Source of the DNA: an uncultured Bacteroidales bacterium | GTDB lineage: Bacteria; Bacteroidota; Bacteroidia; Bacteroidales; UBA932 | DNA length: 64,000 nt | Direction: 5' to 3' | NCBI GenBank assembly: GCA_900319485.1 | Contig: ONOQ01000015.1 | Span: forward strand, 29,185-93,184 | In this document: positions 45,144-53,715 of the stretch, piece by piece | Numbering within the stretch: position 1 is the stretch's first letter | Layout of the letters: every line of letters begins with the position of its first letter | Notes under the pieces: generated by a model | What the model was told of the DNA's origin: nothing | Databases searched by the model: none | What the model saw: only the letters and a program-made list of their open reading frames with translations | Translations under genes and position numbers: made by a program

Positions 45144-45200
45144 ATCTGCCAAATTACCAAAGAAATGGCGTATTTTAAAGGGGGTGTTGATAACTTGTGT

Positions 45201-45216
45201 TGTTTCACGTGTTTTT
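45201..45216. promoter_or_regulatory. Possible degenerate parS / ParB half-site
   Basis: TGTTTCACGTG matches eleven bases of the bacterial parS consensus TGTTTCACGTGAAACA, but the last five read TTTTT instead of AAACA. It is 3.8 kb from parB and 20 bp upstream of the hpt -7 box. The left half is perfect; the right half is lost. Confidence 0.35.
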
Positions 45217-45231
45217 TTTGATGTTTTTTGT

Positions 45232-45239
45232 TAAATTTG
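45232..45239 (+). promoter_or_regulatory. -7 box (TAAATTTG) for the hpt-acpP operon
   Basis: The box lies 21 bases before the hpt ATG at 45261. It is the only promoter candidate for the eight coupled genes up to 53715. Confidence 0.55.
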
Positions 45240-45260
45240 CAAAACGTACTGATTTTTCCT

Positions 45261-45815
45261 ATGGAAAAAAAGATCACTTTACAGGACAAAACCTTCAAAA
45301 TCTTTATTCCCAACTCGGAAATAGAGAAGGCCATTGACCTGGTGGCCGCCCGTATGAACAAGGATTTCTCATCCTACACAGACTCCAATCCTCCCGTTAT
45401 GCTGTGCACGCTCAACGGAGCAGTGATGTATGCGGCGGAACTTCTCAAACGTCTCACCTTCCCCCTGGAATTCAAGGCCCTCAAACTCACTTCCTATCAG
45501 GGCACCAAGTCCACCGGAGAAGTAAAGGCGGAACTCCCTCCCAGCATAGCCAATTTCAAGGGCAGGGATGTAATTGTGGTGGAAGACATCGTGGACACCG
45601 GCAACACCATCGTCACCCTCAAGAACCTGCTGGAGGATCTTGGCGCGGCAAAAATCTTTGTCACGGCCCTTCTCCTGAAGCCGGATGTCTACAAGAAGGA
45701 CGTCAAACTGGATTATGTGGCTATGAGCATCCCCAACCGTTTCATCGTGGGATTCGGCCTGGATTACAATGAACTGGGAAGAAACACTGAAGACATTTAC
45801 GTACTGGACCAATAA
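45261..45815 (+). CDS. hpt: Hypoxanthine phosphoribosyltransferase
   Basis: A cytoplasmic enzyme of 184 residues. It has the type I PRTase fold: VMLCTLNGAVMYAAELLKR near the N-terminus, the flexible loop around LTSYQGTKSTG, and the PRPP-binding VIVVEDIVDTGNTI. It salvages hypoxanthine or guanine to IMP/GMP. The ATG at 45261 directly after the -7 box is used. adk begins two bases downstream of its stop. Confidence 0.93.
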   Translation: MEKKITLQDKTFKIFIPNSEIEKAIDLVAARMNKDFSSYTDSNPPVMLCTLNGAVMYAAELLKRLTFPLEFKALKLTSYQGTKSTGEVKAELPPSIANFKGRDVIVVEDIVDTGNTIVTLKNLLEDLGAAKIFVTALLLKPDVYKKDVKLDYVAMSIPNRFIVGFGLDYNELGRNTEDIYVLDQ

Positions 45816-45817
45816 CT

Positions 45818-46375
45818 ATGAAATATTACGTTCTTTTCGGCCCTCCCGGAGCAGGTAAGGGCACGCAGGCAGGCGCAATGGTAGAGCGCTACAATCTCTG
45901 TCATCTTTCAACCGGAGAACTTCTCCGCGCGGAAATTGCCGCAGGAACTCCCCTGGGCCTTCAGGCAAAGAGCCTCATCGAGGCCGGAAACCTTGTCCCG
46001 GATTCCGTGGTGGAAGGTATGATTGAGTCAAAGTTCCGTGACACTCAGGGCGTGGACGGCTTCCTTCTGGACGGATTCCCCCGCACAATAGCGCAGGCCA
46101 GGGCTCTTGACAATATGGTGGAAGTCACCGGATGCGTCTCAATTATGATTCCGGATTCCCTTATCCAGGAACGTATCGCCCACAGGGCCCACATAGAAGG
46201 CCGCGCCGACGACGCCCGTCCTGAAGTAGTTCAGAACCGTATCGCCACATATCACGCAAAGACGGAGCCCCTCATAGATTTCTACCGCAGCGCGGGAAAA
46301 TACTATGAGATAGACGGCACCGGTTCCATAGAGGAAGTCCGGCAAAGGATTTTCTCCGCTATGGATAAACTCTGA
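45818..46375 (+). CDS. adk: Adenylate kinase (short LID)
   Basis: A cytoplasmic enzyme of 185 residues. P-loop GPPGAGKGTQAG is at residue 8; LSTGELLRAEIAAG and LLDGFPRTIAQA are the AMP-binding blocks; RIAHRAHIEGRADDARPE covers a short LID without zinc cysteines. It interconverts AMP, ADP and ATP. With hpt it forms a purine pair at the head of the lipid operon. Confidence 0.95.
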   Translation: MKYYVLFGPPGAGKGTQAGAMVERYNLCHLSTGELLRAEIAAGTPLGLQAKSLIEAGNLVPDSVVEGMIESKFRDTQGVDGFLLDGFPRTIAQARALDNMVEVTGCVSIMIPDSLIQERIAHRAHIEGRADDARPEVVQNRIATYHAKTEPLIDFYRSAGKYYEIDGTGSIEEVRQRIFSAMDKL

Positions 46376-46387
46376 TTCCCCAACCAG

Positions 46388-48877
46388 ATGCACAGGATAT
46401 TTCTCCCATTATACCATTTCTTCAAGGCTCACAAGGCCCTGATGTATGTTCTGATGATAGCCTCGGCGGTTGTTTTCGCCATCTTCGGCTTCAAACTCCG
46501 CTTTGAGGAAGACATCATCAAACTCCTCCCCCACAGCGCCACTTCCAACGAGATGGCCTTCACCGATATGAGCCTCAAGGACAAGGTGTTCCTCCAACTC
46601 ACATCGGCAAATCCTGAAGACCCAGTGGAACCCATCCGCCTTGGAGAATGTATGGAGGAATATTGCAGCCTCATCCTGGAGAGGGACAGTTCCACCCATT
46701 TCATAAACAACCTCCTGTGCACCCTTGAGGCCGATATGGCATTATCGGCCATGGATTACGCCCTCACCTACCTTCCCACCTTCGTGGATCCGGAGTGGTA
46801 CCCCTACATTGAGGAGGCTCTGTCCCGGGAAAGGATAGACTCCGTGATGGCCGTGAACTATGAGATGGTGATGGAGGATGAAACCGGAGAACTTTCCCAG
46901 ATGGTGGCTATGGACCCCCTCAGCCTCAGGGACATCCTTCTTCCCGGCATTATGGGCGAAGATTCCGCTATGGGCGGCTTCGCCATAGAGGACGGCCATC
47001 TTTTCTGCCCCGACAAAACCGTGGCCCTGGCCTTCCTATCCCCTTCATTCGGCTATACAAACTCAGGCGTCGCCACAAAGTTCAATAACCTTCTCAGAAA
47101 GGCGGCAAAGGATTACTGCCAGGAAAATCCCGACGTAAGGATCCTTATCCACGGCAACCCCCAGGCCAGTTTTTCAAATGCCAACACCATCAAGCACGAC
47201 TTAGTGTGGACGGTGGGCCTGTCCCTCCTGGTGATCCTTGTAATGATGATCCTGAGTTTCCACTCGTTCAGGTTTGTGTGGCAGCAGGTGGTGCCGGTTG
47301 TGTACGGAGCCCTGTTCTCCCTTGCTTGCATCTACTGGATCAAGGGTTATGTGTCCCTTATGGCCCTCGGATTCGGCGCCATCATCCTTGGCGTAGCCAT
47401 AAGTTACTGCCTGCATATACTCATACATTTCTATTATGTAGGCAGCGTGGAAACTATGCTCCGCGAAGAAAGCACGCCCGTTTTCCTTGGGATGCTTACT
47501 ACCATCGGCGCATTTATGGGCCTTCTCTTTACGGAGAGTGACCTCCTGAGGGACTTCGGCCTGTTTGCAACCTTCTCCCTTGTTGGAAGCACCCTCTATG
47601 CCCTCATCTTCCTGCCTCACTTTATGAGTGCAGACCAGATCCACTTCAAGAAGGTGAAGGGCTTCCCGCTGGTTGATAAGATCAACAACCTGCCCTGGGA
47701 CAGCAACAAATGGATTATCGGCACGCTTATCCTTGTCATAATCGTCGGCGTCGCCCTCAGCCCCCGCGTGAAGTTCGACTCCGATCTCCGCAACCTGGAC
47801 TATGACGATCCCGCCCTCAGTGAAAGCGAGTCCCTCTATAATGAAAAGAACGCCGACGGCTACTCCCACCAATATTTTGCGGCTTATGCCGATAACCTTG
47901 ACGACGCCCTGGAATACAACAAGGGAATGTTCAGGACCCTGGATTCCCTGAAGGAAGCGGGCGTTGCAAAGTCCTGGTCCACGGTAACGGGCCTTCTCTT
48001 CCGCTCCACAAAGGATCAGGAGGAAAGGATTGCCGCCTGGAACGCCTTCTGGACAAAGGGCAAGGTTGCAAAATTGAAGAGAGACCTGAGGGAATCCGGT
48101 GTGCAGCACGGCCTTCCCGCCGATATGTTTGACACCTTCACTTCCCTTCTGGAAGCGGATTATGAGCCCGGAAACCTCTTCGAGTCCGGAATCATCCCTC
48201 CGGGGCTTATGTCAAATTACATTGAGAGGCAGGCCAGCGGAAGGTATATGGTGTTCACGGACGTCGCTTACCCGGAACCGGTTCGTGACGTAGTATGGGG
48301 CACGCTTGCCAAATGTCCCAACGTGATAGTCCTGGAGCCTTTCTTCTATTGCCGTGATATGGTTGAGATAGTCCACGATGACTTCAACACCACGGTCTGG
48401 ATTTCATCGCTGTTTGTGCTCATAGTGCTCCTTATCAGTTTCAGGAACCTATGGATTGCGCTCATAGCCTTCTTCCCTATGTTCATCAGCTGGTTCGTGA
48501 TGCAGGGCTTTATGTCCATCTTCGGCCTGGAATTCAACCTCATAAACATAGTTATCGCAACGTTCATCTACGGTATCGGCGTAGACTACAGCATATTCGT
48601 GATGGAGGGCCTCCTCAAAGAAGCCAGGACAGGCCAGCGGGATATGCTGGAATTCCATAAGGTGGCCATCTTCTACAGCGCCGCCGTCCTGGTGATAGTG
48701 GTGACATCGCTCATTTTCGCCACCCACCCTTCCATCCATTCAATTGGAGTGATTACACTGATAGGTATGGCTTCCACCATACTCATAACCTATTCACTGC
48801 AGCCCTGGGCGTTCCGCCTCCTTTGCAAGGTACCCGCCCTCAGGCGCAGGTTCAAAATCCCTGACAAGGAACAATGA
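46388..48877 (+). CDS. MMPL/RND-superfamily permease (full-length)
   Basis: An inner-membrane protein of 829 residues. Helix 1 (about 17-37) is followed by a periplasmic domain of about 220 residues, five helices (about 270-430 with GFGAIILGVAISYCLHIL), a second periplasmic domain of about 200 residues, and a last helix bundle (IVIATFIYGIGVDYSIFVME carries the buried acidic motif). It belongs to the MMPL family that exports lipids and polyketides using the proton gradient. It is a paralogue of the 58696-61275 fusion, which lacks most of the second periplasmic domain. Its stop overlaps fakA (ATGA). The substrate may be a lipid, given the fakAB-plsX-acpP context. Confidence 0.88.
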   Translation: MHRIFLPLYHFFKAHKALMYVLMIASAVVFAIFGFKLRFEEDIIKLLPHSATSNEMAFTDMSLKDKVFLQLTSANPEDPVEPIRLGECMEEYCSLILERDSSTHFINNLLCTLEADMALSAMDYALTYLPTFVDPEWYPYIEEALSRERIDSVMAVNYEMVMEDETGELSQMVAMDPLSLRDILLPGIMGEDSAMGGFAIEDGHLFCPDKTVALAFLSPSFGYTNSGVATKFNNLLRKAAKDYCQENPDVRILIHGNPQASFSNANTIKHDLVWTVGLSLLVILVMMILSFHSFRFVWQQVVPVVYGALFSLACIYWIKGYVSLMALGFGAIILGVAISYCLHILIHFYYVGSVETMLREESTPVFLGMLTTIGAFMGLLFTESDLLRDFGLFATFSLVGSTLYALIFLPHFMSADQIHFKKVKGFPLVDKINNLPWDSNKWIIGTLILVIIVGVALSPRVKFDSDLRNLDYDDPALSESESLYNEKNADGYSHQYFAAYADNLDDALEYNKGMFRTLDSLKEAGVAKSWSTVTGLLFRSTKDQEERIAAWNAFWTKGKVAKLKRDLRESGVQHGLPADMFDTFTSLLEADYEPGNLFESGIIPPGLMSNYIERQASGRYMVFTDVAYPEPVRDVVWGTLAKCPNVIVLEPFFYCRDMVEIVHDDFNTTVWISSLFVLIVLLISFRNLWIALIAFFPMFISWFVMQGFMSIFGLEFNLINIVIATFIYGIGVDYSIFVMEGLLKEARTGQRDMLEFHKVAIFYSAAVLVIVVTSLIFATHPSIHSIGVITLIGMASTILITYSLQPWAFRLLCKVPALRRRFKIPDKEQ

Positions 48878-50478
48878 CAGAGCAGATTGACGCGGAACTT
48901 TACCTGAACCTTGTCCGTGGCGGCGCCGCACGTCTTGCGCAGAACCGCCAGACAATAAACGACCTTAACGTCTTCCCTATCCCGGACGGAGATACCGGAG
49001 ACAATATGTATATGACAATAGAGGCGGGCTCTTCCGCCTCCGGGGAAACGCTTTCCCAGATGGCATCGGCCGTCTCTTCCGGAATGCTCCTTGGCGCCCG
49101 CGGCAATTCCGGCGTCATCCTTTCCCGCATCTTCGCAGGCATCGCAAAGGGCTTCGAAGGCCTTAAGAAGGCCGATATAAAGGCATTCACGCAGGCAATG
49201 AAATTCGGCGTCAAGGAAGCCTATACGGCCGTTTCTCAGCCCGTGGAGGGCACAATCCTCACCGTTATGAGGGAAGGCGTGGATGCCGCCGAGGGCTCTT
49301 CCTCCATAGACGAATTCCTGGACCTCTGGATTGCCGGGATGGACCTCAGCCTCCAGCACACCCCGGAACTTCTGGACGTACTTAAGAAAGCCGGAGTTGT
49401 GGATAGCGGCGGCGCAGGCCTTCTCTGCATAGGAGAAGGTATGAGGGCCGCCCTGAAAGGTGAGATAGTGCTTGAAGACCTCCCCTCATCACAGGCGGGC
49501 CCTGCCCCCAAAGTGGATTTCAATGCCTTCACGGAAGACAGCGTCCTGGAATTCGGCTACTGCACGGAGTTTCTCCTGAGGCTCCAGCGCTCAAAAGTGG
49601 ACCTTGACTCATTTGACGAGTCCGTAATCCATGACTGGCTGGCCTCCCAGGGAGATTCCCTGGTGTTTTTCCGTGACGGCAGCATAGTGAAGGTGCACGT
49701 CCATACCAAGGATCCCGGGGCCATTCTATCAAAGTGCCGGCAGTGGGGTGAATTCCTTACCATAAAGGTGGAGAATATGACCCTCCAGCACCACGAGAAC
49801 CATATGGACGAGCGTTTCAAACGCGCGCGCAAACCACTCGGAATTGTCACCGTAGCCGCCGGAAAGGGCCTCACTGACAGTTTCAGGGAGATGGGGGCCG
49901 ATGCAGTTATAGAGGGCGGCCAGACTATGAACCCTTCCGTGGAGCGCTTCCTGGAGGCGTTTGACAGCGTGGATGCAGACACCATCCTTGTCTTCCCCAA
50001 CAACTCCAACATAATCCTCACGGCAAACCAGGCAAGTTCCATCTATGAGAAGGCCAAGATTGTGGTAATCCCCACCAAAACCATCTCTGAAGGTTATTAC
50101 GCCCTTGCAAACCTGGATCCGGAACTTCCCCTTGATGACCTTAAGGCCGCCCTTGAAGGGGCTGCCGCGTCGGTTACCACCGGTATGATATCAAGGGCCA
50201 TCCGTGACACGGAAATAGCCGCAACCGGAGACTTCGTGGGCTTCAGCGGCAAGGAACTCCTATCCGGCTCCCCTTCCCGCCCGGAAGCCCTGAAGGCGCT
50301 TGCTGAAAAACTTGATGCCGGACAGGCCGATATCTTCATCATCTTCAGGGGCGCAGACGTCCCGGAGGAAGAAGCTGAGGCTCTTAAATCGGCCTTTGAA
50401 AAAGAATATCCCGCCACGGAAGTGATACTTCTGGAAGGCGGCCAACCCGTATACGATTATATTTTACTGCTATGCTAA
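48874..50478 (+). CDS. fakA: Fatty acid kinase subunit FakA (DAK2/YloV family)
   Basis: A cytoplasmic protein of 534 residues. The N-terminal DhaL/DAK2 ATP-binding domain contains FPIPDGDTGDNMYMTI with the Mg-binding aspartates, and GARGNSGVILSRIFAG. A middle domain (EFGYCTEFLLR, VKVHVHTKDPG) and a C-terminal domain (TILVFPNNSNIILTANQA) complete the FakA layout. With FakB it phosphorylates fatty acids to acyl-phosphate. The system is best known in Firmicutes; its occurrence in a Bacteroidetes lipid operon is notable. The start overlaps the MMPL stop and the stop overlaps the fakB start by seven bases. Confidence 0.88.
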   Translation: MTEQIDAELYLNLVRGGAARLAQNRQTINDLNVFPIPDGDTGDNMYMTIEAGSSASGETLSQMASAVSSGMLLGARGNSGVILSRIFAGIAKGFEGLKKADIKAFTQAMKFGVKEAYTAVSQPVEGTILTVMREGVDAAEGSSSIDEFLDLWIAGMDLSLQHTPELLDVLKKAGVVDSGGAGLLCIGEGMRAALKGEIVLEDLPSSQAGPAPKVDFNAFTEDSVLEFGYCTEFLLRLQRSKVDLDSFDESVIHDWLASQGDSLVFFRDGSIVKVHVHTKDPGAILSKCRQWGEFLTIKVENMTLQHHENHMDERFKRARKPLGIVTVAAGKGLTDSFREMGADAVIEGGQTMNPSVERFLEAFDSVDADTILVFPNNSNIILTANQASSIYEKAKIVVIPTKTISEGYYALANLDPELPLDDLKAALEGAAASVTTGMISRAIRDTEIAATGDFVGFSGKELLSGSPSRPEALKALAEKLDAGQADIFIIFRGADVPEEEAEALKSAFEKEYPATEVILLEGGQPVYDYILLLC

Positions 50479-51338
50479 AACTTTACACCGACACCGATAC
50501 CGATTTCTATCCGTCGCTTGCGGAGGAATACGGCTACTCTCTTATCTCAATGCCCTACAGCATTGAGGCAAAGACCACTTACCCTTACAAGGATTTTGAC
50601 TCTTTTGACGCCCACGCCTTCTATGACAGGCTTCGCGGAGGAGTCCTTCCCACCACCAGCGCCATCTCCAAGGAGCAGTATATGAACTACTTCATAAAGG
50701 ATTTCATTGAAGGCAACGAAATCCTCTATGTGCACTTCTCCAGGGCTATGACCAATACCTTCGACGCTATGGACCAGGCCGTTGCGGAACTCAAGGAGAA
50801 GTATCCCAAGGCCCGTTTTGAGGAGATTGACACAAAGGGAATCACCACCATCTCCTATGCGATTGTCCGTGAGGTCGGAGACCTTGTGAAGGCCGGAAAA
50901 TCCCTTGACGAGGTCCTTGACTGGGCAAAGACGGAGGTTGACAAGTTTGCCATGTATTTCTTTGCCGATGACCTCAAGTTCTTCCGCCGCAGCGGCCGCG
51001 TGAGCGGGCTTGCCGCCACAATGGGAACCCTCATCGGCGTCCGTCCCCTCATCCATATGAGCCAGGAAGGCAAGATGGTGTCCGTAGGCACCGCCAAGGG
51101 CCGAAACAATGCTATGACATACCTTGTGAACAAGGTTGGAGAACTTGGAGACGATATAGCAAATCACCGCATCTGCATCGGCCATACTGACGCCCCTGAG
51201 ATTGCAAGGCAGATTGGCGCGATGATTACGGAGAAGTACGGTCCCCAGAACATAGTTTACGTGGACGTTAACCCCACCGCCGGCAGCCACTGCGGCCCTA
51301 ACGGCGTAGGCGTATGCTTCCACGCTTTACATAGATAA
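50472..51338 (+). CDS. fakB: DegV-family fatty-acid-binding protein FakB
   Basis: A cytoplasmic protein of 288 residues with the DegV fold: MLKLYTDTDTDF at the start, VLPTTSAISKEQY (the TS loop that holds the fatty-acid carboxylate in FakB), and FFRRSGRVSGLAATMGTLIG with VRPLI matching the GRxxx..G motif. It would hold a fatty acid inside the protein and present it to FakA for phosphorylation, then hand acyl-phosphate to PlsX or an acyltransferase. Only one FakB is in the window. It overlaps fakA by seven bases and precedes the acetyltransferase-like gene by four. Confidence 0.88.
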   Translation: MLKLYTDTDTDFYPSLAEEYGYSLISMPYSIEAKTTYPYKDFDSFDAHAFYDRLRGGVLPTTSAISKEQYMNYFIKDFIEGNEILYVHFSRAMTNTFDAMDQAVAELKEKYPKARFEEIDTKGITTISYAIVREVGDLVKAGKSLDEVLDWAKTEVDKFAMYFFADDLKFFRRSGRVSGLAATMGTLIGVRPLIHMSQEGKMVSVGTAKGRNNAMTYLVNKVGELGDDIANHRICIGHTDAPEIARQIGAMITEKYGPQNIVYVDVNPTAGSHCGPNGVGVCFHALHR

Positions 51339-51342
51339 GACT

Positions 51343-52470
51343 ATGATAACAGTAGAAGAAGTAATGACCGGGAAGCAGCGGAAGGAGTTCCTGAACTTCC
51401 CTCTTGACCTTTACAAGGGAAATCCCTATTACATTCCGCCCATGTATATGGACGAGAAAAAGATCTTCCGGAAGGATTACGTCTATAACGGCAGTTGCGA
51501 CTCCGTGTTTTTCAACGCCTACAAGGACGGAAAGATCGCAGGCCGCATTCAGGGCATAATCCAGAGGGACGCCAATGCCAAGAACGGAGAGAAGCGCGCT
51601 CGTTTCACCCGCATTGAGGCAATAGATGATGCCGATGTCTTCAAGGCCCTCTTTGAAAAGGCCGAAGCCTGGGCAAGGGATAAGGGTATGGACACTATCC
51701 AGGGGCCCATCGGCTACTCCGACCTTGAGAAGGAAGGTCTCCTTATAGAAGGCTTCGATGTCCCCGGAACGTTTGTGACCACATACAACCTCCCCTACTA
51801 CCAGAAGCACATTGAGGCGCTTGGTTACAAGAAGGAGGTAGATTACACTGGTTCATTCCTTTACGGCCCGGAATCTGAAGAAACGCTTGAGGAAATGGAG
51901 AAACTTGTCCAGTTCATTTTCAAGCGCTACAAACTCCATTTCGGGGAATCCAGGAACGGGGCCGATTTCATGAAAAAGTACGCAGGCGGCATCTTTGACC
52001 TTATGGACAAGTCCTACGAGGGCCTCTACGGCACCGTGCCCTTCACTGAAGGAATGAGGCAACTGATGCTGGACAACTTCGGCCTTGTGATAGACCCCAA
52101 GTATTCCGCCATCATACTTGATGAGAATGACAAACCCGTTTGCTTCGGCCTTGCCATTCCTTCCCTTAACAGGGCATTCCAGGGCACCAGGGGCCATATT
52201 ACCCCAGGTGTGGCCGTCCGTTTCCTGAAGTGCAAACTCCACCCGGACTGCCTGAACCTGTGCATCATAGGCGCAGACCCTGAATATCTGAACCGCGGAG
52301 TATCGGCCGCCCTCTCCCTTGCCATCATGAAGATGCTGAAGGAGGATCCTAATTTGAAGTATGCCGATACCTGCATCAACCTCGAGGACAACTACGCCAT
52401 CCAGAACCAGTGGAAGCGCTTCAAAAGGGATACCCCCAAGCGCTACAGGGCTTATGTGAAATCATTATGA
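51343..52470 (+). CDS. GNAT-like acyl/acetyltransferase-fold protein in the fakAB-plsX operon
   Basis: A cytoplasmic protein of 375 residues, paralogue of the 11828-12961 protein. Shared blocks are FPLDLYKGNPYYIPPMYMDE at the start, IQGPIGYSDLEKEGLLIEGF in the middle and IGADPEYLNRGVSAALSLAI near the C-terminus, which occupies the acyl-CoA pyrophosphate-loop position of GNAT folds. No signal peptide. It lies between fakB and plsX with start/stop overlaps (ATGA into plsX), so its substrate may be an acyl-ACP or acyl-phosphate product, for example an N-acyl amino acid. This is inference from context only. Confidence 0.72.
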   Translation: MITVEEVMTGKQRKEFLNFPLDLYKGNPYYIPPMYMDEKKIFRKDYVYNGSCDSVFFNAYKDGKIAGRIQGIIQRDANAKNGEKRARFTRIEAIDDADVFKALFEKAEAWARDKGMDTIQGPIGYSDLEKEGLLIEGFDVPGTFVTTYNLPYYQKHIEALGYKKEVDYTGSFLYGPESEETLEEMEKLVQFIFKRYKLHFGESRNGADFMKKYAGGIFDLMDKSYEGLYGTVPFTEGMRQLMLDNFGLVIDPKYSAIILDENDKPVCFGLAIPSLNRAFQGTRGHITPGVAVRFLKCKLHPDCLNLCIIGADPEYLNRGVSAALSLAIMKMLKEDPNLKYADTCINLEDNYAIQNQWKRFKRDTPKRYRAYVKSL

Positions 52471-53486
52471 TAAAGATACTTATAGACTGCTTCGGCGGTG
52501 ATCATTGTCCGGAAGCGCCCGTTGAAGGCGCCCTTGCGGCCCTTTCAAAGAATCCGGAACTCTATGTGATGCTCTGCGGAGATGAGGCCATCCTTCAGAA
52601 GGAACTTGAGGGAAAGACCTATGACTCTTCCCGCGTAGAGATAGTCCACGCCCCGGAAGTGATTGGCTGTGACGAAAAACCCACGGATGTGGTGCGTCTC
52701 AAGCGCAACTCCTCCATGATGAAGGCCATCATCCTCCTGAGGGACCGCGACGACATATCGGCAATGGTGTCCACAGGCTCCACGGGAGCCCTTGTGACAG
52801 GCGCCCTTGTGCGTCTTGGCCGCATCCCGGGCGTTATCCGCCCCGCCTTCTGCCCCATCCTTCCCACTATGGACGGCGGCATCGTGGGCATCTGCGACAG
52901 CGGCGCCAACGTGGAGGTGACTCCCGCCCACCTCAGGCAGTTCGCAATAATGGCTTCCCTCTATATGGAGAACGTGTACGGCGTGGAAAAACCCCGCGTA
53001 GCGCTCCTTAACGTTGGTAAGGAGGCCGAAAAAGGCGACGAAACCCGCCAGGAAGCCTATAAACTCCTTGAAGAGACGGAAGGTCTCAACTTTGTGGGCA
53101 ATATGGAAAGCCGTGACCTCCTTTCTGGAAACTACAATGTTGTAGTGGCCGACGGCTTCTCCGGAAACGTCCTTGTGAAAACAACGGAAGGAACGGCCCT
53201 TGAACTTCTGAAAAAACTGAAAAAGGAGATTTTCAGCCGCACCATCTATAAGATCGGCGCCCTCCTTATGAAGAAGATGTTCACGGATATGAAGGAGTTT
53301 ATGAACTATCAGAACTACGGCGGAAGCGTTCTCCTGGGCACTTCCAAGGTGGTTGTGAAAGGTCACGGCTCCTCAAAGGCCGTTGCAGTTGAGAAATGCA
53401 TAGAGCAGGCCTACAGGATGGAGGTAAGCAAACTCTCCGATAAAATAGAAAAAGAAATATTAAAGTACGACCACTATGATGTTTGA
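52467..53486 (+). CDS. plsX: Phosphate acyltransferase PlsX
   Basis: A cytoplasmic/peripheral enzyme of 339 residues: KILIDCFGGDHCPEAPVEGA near the start, DISAMVSTGSTGALVTGALV with the acyl-phosphate loop, ICDSGANVEVTPAHLRQFA, and VVADGFSGNVLVKTTEG near the C-terminus. It interconverts acyl-ACP and acyl-phosphate, feeding PlsY. In company with FakA/FakB it could also charge ACP from exogenous fatty acid. The start (ATGA) overlaps the upstream gene; a longer frame upstream lies in that gene. acpP starts inside its last codons. Confidence 0.95.
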   Translation: MIKILIDCFGGDHCPEAPVEGALAALSKNPELYVMLCGDEAILQKELEGKTYDSSRVEIVHAPEVIGCDEKPTDVVRLKRNSSMMKAIILLRDRDDISAMVSTGSTGALVTGALVRLGRIPGVIRPAFCPILPTMDGGIVGICDSGANVEVTPAHLRQFAIMASLYMENVYGVEKPRVALLNVGKEAEKGDETRQEAYKLLEETEGLNFVGNMESRDLLSGNYNVVVADGFSGNVLVKTTEGTALELLKKLKKEIFSRTIYKIGALLMKKMFTDMKEFMNYQNYGGSVLLGTSKVVVKGHGSSKAVAVEKCIEQAYRMEVSKLSDKIEKEILKYDHYDV

Positions 53487-53715
53487 TAAAGTACAGGCAA
53501 TCCTTGCAAAGCAGTTAAGGCTTGATCCCTCAAAGATCACTCCCCAGTCTCTTATCAAAAAGGACCTTGGGGCCGATTCCCTTGACATCCTCCAACTCCT
53601 TATGAGAATCGAGGACCAGTACGGAATTGTGATTCCGGACCAGGCCCTCGCCAAATTCGAGACCGTAGCCGATGTAGTTGACTACCTTGAAAAGCAGGAA
53701 GTGAAAATTGATTAA
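53476..53715 (+). CDS. acpP: Acyl carrier protein
   Basis: An acidic protein of 79 residues with the phosphopantetheine site LGADSLDILQLL (Ser35) and four predicted helices. It overlaps plsX by eleven bases; ATG 53479 is an alternative start. The sequence (IVIPDQALAKFETVADVVDY) resembles housekeeping AcpP but there is no fab gene next to it; it may be the carrier for the fakAB-plsX route. It is followed by a hairpin. Confidence 0.92.
   Translation: MMFDKVQAILAKQLRLDPSKITPQSLIKKDLGADSLDILQLLMRIEDQYGIVIPDQALAKFETVADVVDYLEKQEVKID

Noticed and set aside
47201-48109. 302-codon open frame opposite the MMPL gene
   Set aside because: The composition is rich in His/Gly/Glu as expected of antisense reading of a membrane protein; no promoter or family support.
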